From JBFJVZ01 sp041623895 (GTDB taxonomy: Bacteria; Planctomycetota; Planctomycetia; Pirellulales; Pirellulaceae), in the NCBI GenBank assembly GCA_041623895.1, contig JBFJVZ010000317.1, positions 1 through 9,483 on the forward strand: a stretch of 9,483 nt of DNA, given 5' to 3'. Of this stretch, positions 1-6,086 are shown piece after piece (position 1 is the first letter of the stretch; each line of letters starts with the position of its first letter). Below the pieces are notes generated by a model. That model was given only the letters and a program-made list of their open reading frames with translations. It was not told the DNA's origin and searched no databases. A program made the translations under genes and the position numbers.

Positions 1-3000
1 ATCCGGTCGAACACGACAATCGTGTCATTCAGCGAATACCCGATGATCGTCAACAAGGCAGCAACCACGGTCAGGCTGATCTTGAACGGCTCGACGAGAA
101 TAAAACCGAGATAATCGGCCAACCAATAGCTGACTGCGATGGCGCCCAACGTGATACAGACATCATGCAACAAGGCCGCGACTGCCGCTAAGCCGTAAAC
201 AACGCGTTGGAATCGGAACCAGATGTAGCCGATGATGCACAGCAAGCTTGCAAACAGGGCACCCAAGGCACGGCCAATCATGTCGCCGGCTACCCGGCTA
301 CCCACGCTGCTGCTGCTGATCCAAACAGGATCACTGCCCAGTTTTCGTTCCACTTGCTGCATGATCTGAGTGCCCTTTTCCGGGGAAACCGGCAACCGCA
401 TGGTCCACTTGGCAAACGGCACCGATGACCCGCTGCTCCATTCCTCAGATCCCTCGCCTTCGGGGATGAATTCGATCACGCGTGTGTTCAACGGAACGCC
501 AACCTTTTCCGCAGCTTTGACCAACGCTTCCGTCAAAGCACCTTGGCTAATGGCCGCGCCGGAGTCCGAACCTTCCACACTTAGTTCGATCTCCGTTGTC
601 CAGAATCCTTGCGTCGGCGCCGCCGTGATTGCGGTTGCGTCGAAGTCCTCATCCGTCGCAACTTCGGCAGCCGTCGCAGCATCGCCATCGCTTGCGGGCA
701 GATCGTCCGCAGCAGGCGGATTCTTGGCGGCCGTTTCAACTTCGCCTGTTTCAGACTGATCTGCCTTGTCGTCAGCTGCAGCCGCGTCGTCTTGCGGATG
801 CATCGCAGTCAGCATCACACCATTGTCAAGGCGATGCTGGGAAGACTTGCCTTCGAGGCCAACTTTGGGCGTCGTAACGCTGGCCTGATAAGTGACCAGG
901 CCCACCTTTCCGTCGGCCTCGAACGCTCGGACGATGGAATCCTGGAGGTCGTCCACCGACTCCAAAGACGAGTCGACCTTGTAAACAGTGTTCTCGGGGG
1001 CTTCATCCATACTGACGCCGTTGACCGTGAATTGGATCGGCTGACCTTCTTCGTTCACCATCACCGAACGCACAATCCGTCGCACGTCCTCAGTTTCTTG
1101 GGGCGTATCCAAACGGAATTGCACGGATGAGCCGCCAGCGAAATCAATATCAAAAATACCTTTGCCCCGAACATACAAAGCTCCGATCCCGACCAGCATC
1201 AGAATCGCCGACATCACCAGCGTACTTTTGCCCATGCCGATAAAGTTCGGAGTCCCTTCGCCGAATACCAGTTCCCTGATCGAGTTCACACCGTCAGACA
1301 TACTGAGCGTCAAGAACCCTTGGCGTTCGGCAAGATCAAAGAAGGTCCGCGACATGTAGATCGCGGTGAACATCGAGAACAGAATTCCCAAAATCAAGGT
1401 GACAGCAAAACCGCGAATCTGGTCGGTTCCGATCGCATACAACACGATCGCCGTAATCAGCGTTGTCAGGTTCGCGTCCACAATGGTCACGGTCGCCTTA
1501 GCGAATCCATTTCGCACTGCCATCCGTGCGGCGGCACCTTTTTTCAACTCCTCGCGAATACGTTCAAAGATCAGTACGTTGGCATCGACCGACATACCGA
1601 CAGTCAGCACCAAACCAGCCAATCCCGGTAGAGTCAGCGGCTGATTGATCAGCACCATCGTGGCCAAAATCATTGCCAGGTTCAGTATCAAAGCGATACA
1701 GGCGACCACTCCGGCAAACCTGTAGTAAAGCAGAATGAATACCAGCACCAGGCCGAGCGATGTTCCGATCGCGTAGACGCCTTTGCGAATGGTATCGGCG
1801 CCCAGCGTCGCGTCGATCTGGTTCTTGGCGATCGGTTGTTTCGTCAGTGCCGCCGGCAACTGGCCCGCTTTCAGAATCTGAACCAAATTGTCGACTTCTT
1901 CGCGCGTGAAGTTGCCGGTGATGCGACCTTCCTTACGAATCGGTTGCAGAATATTCGGCGCAGACAGGAGCCGATCGTCCAACACGATGCCCAGTTGACG
2001 TTGCCGCGATCCAACGGGCGCGTTGTTGGTGGTCAAGGCAAAAAACTTACCGCTGCCGCCGTCAGTCAGATTAAAGGCAACCGCCGGAGCACCATTTTGG
2101 TCAAAGGTACTGGAGGCAAACGCCAGGTCTTCACCTTTGACGTCCAAAGGCGCGTCGATGATCATCAGCGTCTCGAGGCCTCGCAATCCCTGATCGTCGA
2201 TCCAGCGAGCCTGCTTGAATTCTCCGTTTTCACCACGGATATCGAAGGGAAGATCGATAATGGCTCCAGTTTCCGGATTGCGGACAATGGCATCACCGAC
2301 GTTGATTCTGAGCGGTTTAATCGTGGAGTTGGGCGGTGCCTTCTTTTCGCGATCCACCTCGACCCAGCGAGCTTTTATCTCGCCATTGACGTCGTACACG
2401 TTCTCCTGGGTTCGTTCCGCCTGAAACTCAGATTGCGACTGCTCGGTTGCCAGTTCGATGATTCTCTGGTGATCGAGCCGGTTGGCCAAGATTGCAAACC
2501 GCAAAATACCGGCTTGCTTGACCAGTTCTTCAATGCGAGCAACTTCGTGCTGGTCGACTTCCGGTACGATGATTTCGATCTGAGTTTCACCGTAGGGTCG
2601 GATGACAATTTCCTGAGTGCCGCTGGGATTGATCCGATCGGTTAGCGATTTGACCAAGTCCTTGGCAACGATCCGTTGACCTTGGCCATCGGCCGCAATG
2701 TTTTTGCTGGGATCGATTTCGTAAACCAGAATCGTGCCACCGCGCAAATCGACGCCCAGGCCGGGCAATCGCATCGAAAGCACAACAGCACTGGCAACCA
2801 ATGCCAATAAGATGAATCCGAAACGCGTGCCATAGTCAGGCATTCTGAATGTCTTGGCCAAAAATGATCCGACCAAAAAAGGCAGGACCAACACGGCCAT
2901 CGCGATGCCCACCGCAATGTACTGCGTCCAACTAATTCCCTCTGGGTCCTCAGCCTGAGCAAGCGGCAAAGATCCTGCGATGTCGCCGAGCGATGAGGCA

Positions 3001-3050
3001 AAGGTCGAGGCTAGCGTGAAGAGCCATTCGGCAAATAAAAAGCAGTCCAT
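1..3050 (-). CDS. secDF: Protein translocase subunit SecDF (SecD-SecF fusion), 3' end cut off by the window
   Basis: Uses the proton-motive force to help the Sec translocon complete export across the inner membrane. The frame is open from ATG 3050 through position 3 (1016 residues seen, no stop). SecD part: canonical TM1 at about 77-93, then GVDLRGG (99-105); a large periplasmic domain with LDVKGEDLAFASSTFD and GIVLDDRLLSAPNI; membrane segments from G424; and GMSVDANVLIFERIREEL, with the proton-relay-type Asp at 489. SecF part, from about residue 584: FDIDFAGGSS (633-642) and GYSLNDTIVVFDR at the edge, with Asp 1009. Compared with ordinary SecD there are two extra hydrophobic stretches before TM1 (about 3-26 and 44-65). 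SecF carries a 65-residue acidic insert (about 751-815). An in-frame TGA lies six codons before ATG 3050, so this is the first ATG; no Shine-Dalgarno is visible. Met70 (codon at 2843) is an alternative start giving a conventional N terminus. The fusion is one uninterrupted frame. Confidence 0.96.
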   Translation of the reverse strand, partial: MDCFLFAEWLFTLASTFASSLGDIAGSLPLAQAEDPEGISWTQYIAVGIAMAVLVLPFLVGSFLAKTFRMPDYGTRFGFILLALVASAVVLSMRLPGLGVDLRGGTILVYEIDPSKNIAADGQGQRIVAKDLVKSLTDRINPSGTQEIVIRPYGETQIEIIVPEVDQHEVARIEELVKQAGILRFAILANRLDHQRIIELATEQSQSEFQAERTQENVYDVNGEIKARWVEVDREKKAPPNSTIKPLRINVGDAIVRNPETGAIIDLPFDIRGENGEFKQARWIDDQGLRGLETLMIIDAPLDVKGEDLAFASSTFDQNGAPAVAFNLTDGGSGKFFALTTNNAPVGSRQRQLGIVLDDRLLSAPNILQPIRKEGRITGNFTREEVDNLVQILKAGQLPAALTKQPIAKNQIDATLGADTIRKGVYAIGTSLGLVLVFILLYYRFAGVVACIALILNLAMILATMVLINQPLTLPGLAGLVLTVGMSVDANVLIFERIREELKKGAAARMAVRNGFAKATVTIVDANLTTLITAIVLYAIGTDQIRGFAVTLILGILFSMFTAIYMSRTFFDLAERQGFLTLSMSDGVNSIRELVFGEGTPNFIGMGKSTLVMSAILMLVGIGALYVRGKGIFDIDFAGGSSVQFRLDTPQETEDVRRIVRSVMVNEEGQPIQFTVNGVSMDEAPENTVYKVDSSLESVDDLQDSIVRAFEADGKVGLVTYQASVTTPKVGLEGKSSQHRLDNGVMLTAMHPQDDAAAADDKADQSETGEVETAAKNPPAADDLPASDGDAATAAEVATDEDFDATAITAAPTQGFWTTEIELSVEGSDSGAAISQGALTEALVKAAEKVGVPLNTRVIEFIPEGEGSEEWSSGSSVPFAKWTMRLPVSPEKGTQIMQQVERKLGSDPVWISSSSVGSRVAGDMIGRALGALFASLLCIIGYIWFRFQRVVYGLAAVAALLHDVCITLGAIAVSYWLADYLGFILVEPFKISLTVVAALLTIIGYSLNDTIVVFDR
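606..803 (-). other. Acidic, alanine-rich low-complexity insert inside the SecF periplasmic domain
   Basis: Codons for about residues 750-815 of the SecDF protein read as a run dominated by Ala, Asp, Glu, Thr and Pro, for example HPQDDAAAADDKADQSETGE and later DLPASDGDAATAAEVATDED. It has no hydrophobic segment. It sits between the early SecF periplasmic strands (VGLEGKSSQHRLDN) and the later ones (FWTTEIELSVEGSDS). The reading frame is intact on both sides, so this is a genuine in-frame insert and not a frameshift. It is probably a disordered loop on the trans side of the membrane; any role is unknown. Confidence 0.8.
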
Positions 3051-3136
3051 CGTTTTTTTTCTGAATCAGGGGATTCGGTTACTCGCACGCCTTCATGGCG
3101 ATGGAGAGTTGTATGTTGAAAGTCGAAATTGACCCG
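3051..3136 (-). promoter_or_regulatory. yajC-secDF spacer and secDF leader
   Basis: This stretch leads into secDF. On the minus strand it has a small hairpin (GAATC at 3076-3072 pairing with GATTC at 3067-3063, four-base loop), then a run of eight A (3060-3053) directly before ACG and the ATG. There is no GGAG-type ribosome site. I see no convincing -35/-10 pair, so secDF is probably read through from yajC. The A-rich, unstructured start region may itself be what ribosomes use. Confidence 0.4.
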
Positions 3137-3177
3137 CCGCGAAACTTCGAGCGTTGCTCACGAAGAGTCCTTCGCGG
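3137..3177 (-). terminator. Strong hairpin over the yajC stop codon (attenuator or processing/stability element)
   Basis: On the plus strand CCGCGAA (3137-3143) pairs with TTCGCGG (3171-3177), CTTCG (3145-3149) with CGAAG (3161-3165), and AGC (3150-3152) with GCT (3156-3158), around the three-base loop GTT. That is 15 base pairs with one small and one five-base asymmetry. The yajC stop (TGA, read from 3160-3158) lies in the apical part. No T-run follows directly on the minus strand, so a simple intrinsic terminator is doubtful. A partial terminator or an mRNA-stability element that sets the yajC to secDF ratio fits better, but that is inference. Confidence 0.5.
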
Positions 3178-3577
3178 CTGAATCCAATTCCTTGTCAGTC
3201 GTTTCTTTCTTTTCTTTACTTGGGTCGATCACGCTAGCGATTGCGGTTCGATTGAATTTGATCCGGGTATTTCCGTGCTCGTCCACTTTCAGCGTGACCA
3301 CCTTGGAGTCCTGGGAGACCGAAACAATCGTTCCGTGCATCCCGCCAATCGTGATGACACGATCATTCTTTTTTAGCGAACCCATCAGTTTTTCTTCGTC
3401 CGCCCGTCGCCGTCGCTCCGGCTGGATCATCGTGATGTACCAAATTGCCAGCAATCCGATGATCAAAATCCAAGGACCATTCAGCATCCGCTGGAGCGGC
3501 GAAAGTTCCGGCGCAGCATCTCCTTCCTGTGCCAAAATGATGGCAAACAGTGTTGGCAAGCTAGTCGTAACATTCAT
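3158..3577 (-). CDS. yajC: Preprotein translocase accessory subunit YajC
   Basis: Small single-span inner-membrane protein that associates with SecDF in the holotranslocon. From ATG 3577 it is 139 residues, near the upper end for the family. A hydrophobic N-terminal stretch comes first (SLPTLFAIILAQ), then the typical membrane segment GPWILIIGLLAIWYITMI, followed by the diagnostic QPERRRRADEEKLMGSLKKN and DRVITIGGMHGTIVSV. The soluble half ends in NRTAIASVIDPSKE and a charged tail of Lys, Glu, Asp and Ser. The frame also opens at GTG 3610 (11 residues longer), which has AAGG four bases upstream, directly after an in-frame TAA. I prefer the ATG, but the GTG is a real competitor. The gene lies 107 bases before secDF on the same strand, the standard order. 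The tgt gene that often precedes yajC is not present here. Confidence 0.93.
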   Translation of the reverse strand: MNVTTSLPTLFAIILAQEGDAAPELSPLQRMLNGPWILIIGLLAIWYITMIQPERRRRADEEKLMGSLKKNDRVITIGGMHGTIVSVSQDSKVVTLKVDEHGNTRIKFNRTAIASVIDPSKEKKETTDKELDSAAKDSS

Positions 3578-3610
3578 GAAGAATGCGATCGAATTGGCGA
3601 TCAACAGCAC

Positions 3611-3893
3611 AGCGCCTTACGCTTCTGCGTCCAGTTCAAACGCCCCCAAAGCAAGTCTTGATGGCGAATGTTGTGGACCCCCCGAAAGGTGTATCCAGAC
3701 CTTGAGCGGCCCAAATCGAGCATCTGGGTCACCAAATGCGAATGCGGCATGATATGGAAGCGAAAATTACGTCACAAGCCCAGCCATTTCCGCGGAGTCG
3801 ATCAGGCCCCGGCTCTGCCGGCCGATGGGACGTCGCCAAGACCGCTACGATGATCCGACAAATCGGCATATAGAGCCCTACACACGTGTTTTC
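3611..3893. promoter_or_regulatory. Divergent intergenic region between yajC and the aminotransferase gene
   Basis: These 283 bases separate two divergent genes and should hold promoters for both the yajC-secDF unit and the aminotransferase. I cannot point to a firm -35/-10 pair. On the plus strand a weak GGTCAC / TGATAT pairing with 17-base spacing ends near 3754. A short perfect hairpin (CCGGC 3809-3813 with GCCGG 3817-3821) lies near the downstream end. A 49-codon minus-strand frame (3601-3750) is present but shows no recognisable family. Nothing resembling a riboswitch or tRNA was seen. Confidence 0.35.
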
Positions 3894-4973
3894 ATGAAAT
3901 TTGATTGCCCTTCCTGGCCCCCAGAATGGCCCGAGATTCGAGCTTCGATCAATCAGACGATCGATTCAGGCAACTGGGGAAGTTATCGCAGCGACCAGCA
4001 GGAGCAACTCAAGACGGCGATTTCCGCAACATTCTCGGCCAGCCATGTGCGACTTTGCTGCAGCGGCACGGCCGCCATCGAGATCGCCCTCAAGGCGGCC
4101 GGCGTCCGCCCGGGTCATGAGGTGATCCTGGCGGCTTTGGATTACCCGGGAAATTTTCGCACCATCGAGCTGGTAGGGGCCCGCCCGGTGCTGGTCGACG
4201 TGGATCAGACCCTCAGTATCGATCCCAAATCACTGGCGGCTGTTGCGGCAGCGGATGTCCGAGCCGTGATCGCGTCCCACATTTACGGCAACGCAGCCGA
4301 TATCAAGAACCTCAAATCCGAGTGTGACCGGCGCGGCTGGGTTCTGATCGAAGATGCGTGCCAGGTTCCCGGCATGACGATCGGCGGAGCCCCCGCGGGT
4401 TCGATCGGTCACCTTGGAACACTTAGTTTTGGCGGCAGCAAACCACTCACCGCCGGCAGCGGTGGCGCTATCCTCACCAACGAGTCTCGATTCGCGGTGA
4501 AGATCGATTCGATTCTTGACCGGCCCAGCGATGCATCGCCACTGAGCCCGCTGCAAGCCGCCGCCTTACTGCCGCAGTTGCAGAGACTGCAGGAGTGCAA
4601 CCAGCGCCGTGTGGCGACCGTGCGGCACCTGGAATCAAAAGTCATCTCGCATCTTGCTCGTTGGCTATGGCTCAGTCAGTCCCGCGAGCATGTCGAACCG
4701 GCCTACTACAAAGTCGCTTGGGCCGCGCAGTCCGCAGAACATCGCGCCGCAATCATTGATCTCGCCGCGAAGCTCGGCTTGCCAATTGGGGAAGGTTTTC
4801 GATCGATGGTCCGCAGCAGCGAGCGCCGTTGCCGCAAACCAGTTGCGTTGCATCAATCAACACGACTGGGGGAAACGATTTTTGTGCTCGATCACGCGGC
4901 ACTGCTGATCGGCGAAGACCGCTACCGGGAATTAGGCGACATGCTACAGCAACTTGAACAACACACCAGATAG
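3894..4973 (+). CDS. DegT/DnrJ/EryC1/StrS-family PLP-dependent aminotransferase
   Basis: Fold-type I, PLP-dependent enzyme of the sugar aminotransferase class, which usually moves an amino group from glutamate or glutamine to a keto-sugar or related keto compound. The family order is visible: phosphate-binding CSGTAAIEIALKAAGV, EVILAALDYPGNFRTIE, HIYGNAADI, then LIEDACQVPG with the cofactor-contacting Asp154, and SFGGSKPLTAGSGGAILTN with the Schiff-base Lys183. The C-terminal half has EPAYYKVAWAA and GLPIGEGFR, which recall the AHBA-synthase-like branch. It is 359 residues from ATG 3894, normal for the family. The frame also runs from ATG 3825, but those 23 extra residues are charged and unlike the family N terminus, so 3894 is preferred. 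Neither start has a Shine-Dalgarno. Small departures are EDACQ in place of the common EDAAQ and SGG in place of the usual EGG after the Lys. No nucleotide-sugar genes lie nearby, so the substrate is unknown. Confidence 0.9.
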   Translation: MKFDCPSWPPEWPEIRASINQTIDSGNWGSYRSDQQEQLKTAISATFSASHVRLCCSGTAAIEIALKAAGVRPGHEVILAALDYPGNFRTIELVGARPVLVDVDQTLSIDPKSLAAVAAADVRAVIASHIYGNAADIKNLKSECDRRGWVLIEDACQVPGMTIGGAPAGSIGHLGTLSFGGSKPLTAGSGGAILTNESRFAVKIDSILDRPSDASPLSPLQAAALLPQLQRLQECNQRRVATVRHLESKVISHLARWLWLSQSREHVEPAYYKVAWAAQSAEHRAAIIDLAAKLGLPIGEGFRSMVRSSERRCRKPVALHQSTRLGETIFVLDHAALLIGEDRYRELGDMLQQLEQHTR

Positions 4974-4980
4974 CGACTGG

Positions 4981-5045
4981 AATCATCGACTCGGCGGGAG
5001 GGCGAAGCTCCTGCTGAGCCGCGCGACGGATTAAGCCGCAAAACG
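4981..5045. repeat. Palindromic intergenic repeat, copy 1
   Basis: The unit begins AATCATCGACTCGGCGGGAG. CTCGGCGGGAG (4990-5000) pairs over 11 positions with CTCCTGCTGAG (5008-5018), two of them G-T wobbles in one strand sense, around the seven-base loop GGCGAAG. AGCCGCGCG follows at 5017-5025 and recurs in copy 2. The hairpin begins 17 bases after the aminotransferase stop but has no T-run, so it resembles a dispersed palindromic repeat more than a classical terminator. My impression is that GGGAG/GAAGCTCC elements of this style are common between planctomycete genes; that is recollection, not a search. Confidence 0.6.
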
Positions 5046-5046
5046 A

Positions 5047-5098
5047 AATCACCGACTCGGTAGGAGCCGCGCGCTCCCGATCACTCGACCGTAAAACC
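5047..5098. repeat. Palindromic intergenic repeat, diverged copy 2
   Basis: The first 20 bases match copy 1 at 17 positions (AATCACCGACTCGGTAGGAG against AATCATCGACTCGGCGGGAG), and the AGCCGCGCG block is repeated at 5065-5073. The hairpin is replaced by a shorter one: GGAGC (5063-5067), five-base loop, GCTCC (5073-5077). The middle of the unit has been lost or rearranged relative to copy 1. The copy ends just ahead of the membrane-protein start at 5111, so it may lie in that gene's 5' leader or promoter. Confidence 0.55.
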
Positions 5099-5110
5099 GT
5101 CTTTTCATCG

Positions 5111-6007
5111 ATGATCAAAGAGCATCCATCGCCGCAACCACGCACAACACTGTCTCAGCGTTTGCCGCTGATCGTGCTGTTGATCGCGGTCGGCGTTTTC
5201 GATGCGATCGCGATCACCGCCGCGAGGTCACTTGAGATAAACGTGATCGCATCAATCCTGGCAATCAGTTACACACAAACATTGCTGTCCGCGGTATGGC
5301 TTGCCAATGGCTTTGGGGACTTGAGGGCTCGCCTGCTGATCGCACTTCTGTTTCTTGTGGCCGCTATTGCTACAACCGCAATCTACATAGCAAGAGCGAT
5401 TGGCGTTTTCACCTACTCAGATCCTTCGTATGCTGATTCATTGGTATCCATTACCGTTGTCTTCATTTTCGCCTTACTGTTTCATTGGGCGCTATGCCTG
5501 ATCGTGGTCGTGCCGATGCGATTTTTAGGTTGGCAGCTTATTCCACAGGCGACCGCAAACCAGCCACGTCCGTCGGATACGCAATTTGGCATCCGAACGA
5601 TTCTCTTTTGGACCGCCATCAGTGCAATTGTGATCGCGGGAATTCGCGCCGCATTGAGGCTGGCTGACTGGAGATTGAATCAATTTGAGTGGGATCACAT
5701 GTTGCTTTCGCAGACGTATTCCAGTTTTTTTGTGCCACTTCATCTGCTGATCACATTTGGGCTGCTGACAGGGGACAAGATTTGGCTCAGGTTTTTCATC
5801 GTGCTTGCGTGTTGCGGGTTCCTAATCTGGATCGAAATTGAGGCGGTTGAGAGCGGTTTTTCTGAAGCGGACTCCGGCGAAATCGTGGTTTTGAACGCCT
5901 ATCTTGTTGCTTTTGCGGCGGCACTTGTGCTGGCGGCGCGAAACGCAGGTCTTCGCATCGCCCGCAGGCTTGGGCGATCACCGCCTTCACCAGTGCCGTC
6001 TCATTAG
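5111..6007 (+). CDS. Uncharacterised polytopic inner-membrane protein
   Basis: I do not recognise a functional family. The 298-residue product has eight likely membrane segments, at about 17-37, 45-65, 73-93, 111-135, 162-181, 205-219, 224-244 and 258-276. A short basic N-terminal tail precedes them and an Arg-rich, Pro-rich C-terminal tail (RIARRLGRSPPSP) follows, suggesting both ends are cytoplasmic. After segment four a hydrophilic loop leads into TQFGIRTILFWTAISAIVIA. This resembles the 'F-(S/G)-(L/I)-R-x-L-L-x-x-T' entry to a membrane pair seen in many planctomycete hypothetical membrane proteins. Acidic residues between segments seven and eight (EIEAVESGFSEADSGE) mark an external loop. 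ATG 5111 is the natural start; no Shine-Dalgarno is visible. The gene is co-directional with the aminotransferase but 137 bases away across the repeats, so operon membership is uncertain. No catalytic motif is seen. Confidence 0.8.
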   Translation: MIKEHPSPQPRTTLSQRLPLIVLLIAVGVFDAIAITAARSLEINVIASILAISYTQTLLSAVWLANGFGDLRARLLIALLFLVAAIATTAIYIARAIGVFTYSDPSYADSLVSITVVFIFALLFHWALCLIVVVPMRFLGWQLIPQATANQPRPSDTQFGIRTILFWTAISAIVIAGIRAALRLADWRLNQFEWDHMLLSQTYSSFFVPLHLLITFGLLTGDKIWLRFFIVLACCGFLIWIEIEAVESGFSEADSGEIVVLNAYLVAFAAALVLAARNAGLRIARRLGRSPPSPVPSH

Positions 6008-6045
6008 CCGCCGGGCATCAACCGATCGTTTTGTGACGCAATAAC

Positions 6046-6086
6046 CTGGAGCAACTTACGCACTGCGGCTGATAAGTTCTGTCCAG
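6046..6086. terminator. Hairpin between convergent genes, abutting the DUF1080 gene stop
   Basis: CTGGA (6046-6050) pairs with TCCAG (6082-6086), and AACTTA (6053-6058) with TAAGTT (6073-6078). Unpaired GC and CTG form an internal loop, and 14 bases form the apical loop. The stem touches the stop codon of the minus-strand gene (6087-6089) and lies 39 bases after the plus-strand stop. Position between two convergent genes suggests a shared transcript end, but neither side has a proper T-run. Confidence 0.4.

Noticed and set aside
1836..2645. A 269-codon open frame on the plus strand
   Set aside because: It lies wholly antisense to secDF, whose minus-strand frame has unmistakable SecD motifs across the same bases. 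The plus-strand product has no recognisable family, so it is a shadow frame of a GC-rich gene.
1..3050. Possibility that SecD and SecF are separate genes or that a frameshift joins them
   Set aside because: I followed the minus frame from 3050 to position 3 without a stop and with SecD and SecF motifs all in the same phase, so this is a true fusion.
3051..3157. Separate sigma-70 promoter for secDF in the gap after yajC
   Set aside because: No -35/-10 pair with acceptable spacing was found on the minus strand.
3601..3750. A 49-codon minus-strand frame starting MPHSHLVTQMLDLGRS whose stop overlaps the possible GTG start of yajC
   Set aside because: The overlap is suggestive of translational coupling, but the frame is short, has no visible ribosome site, matches no family I know and is rich in Arg, His and Trp in an atypical way. 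Conservation in relatives would be needed to accept it.
3668..3853. A 61-codon plus-strand frame in the divergent spacer
   Set aside because: No family, no ribosome site, and it overlaps the opposite 49-codon frame and the aminotransferase leader; chance is the simplest reading.
4974..5110. CRISPR array or tRNA between the aminotransferase and membrane-protein genes
   Set aside because: Only two diverged units without regular spacers exist, and no cloverleaf with a TTCRA-type arm can be drawn; a palindromic repeat pair explains the region.
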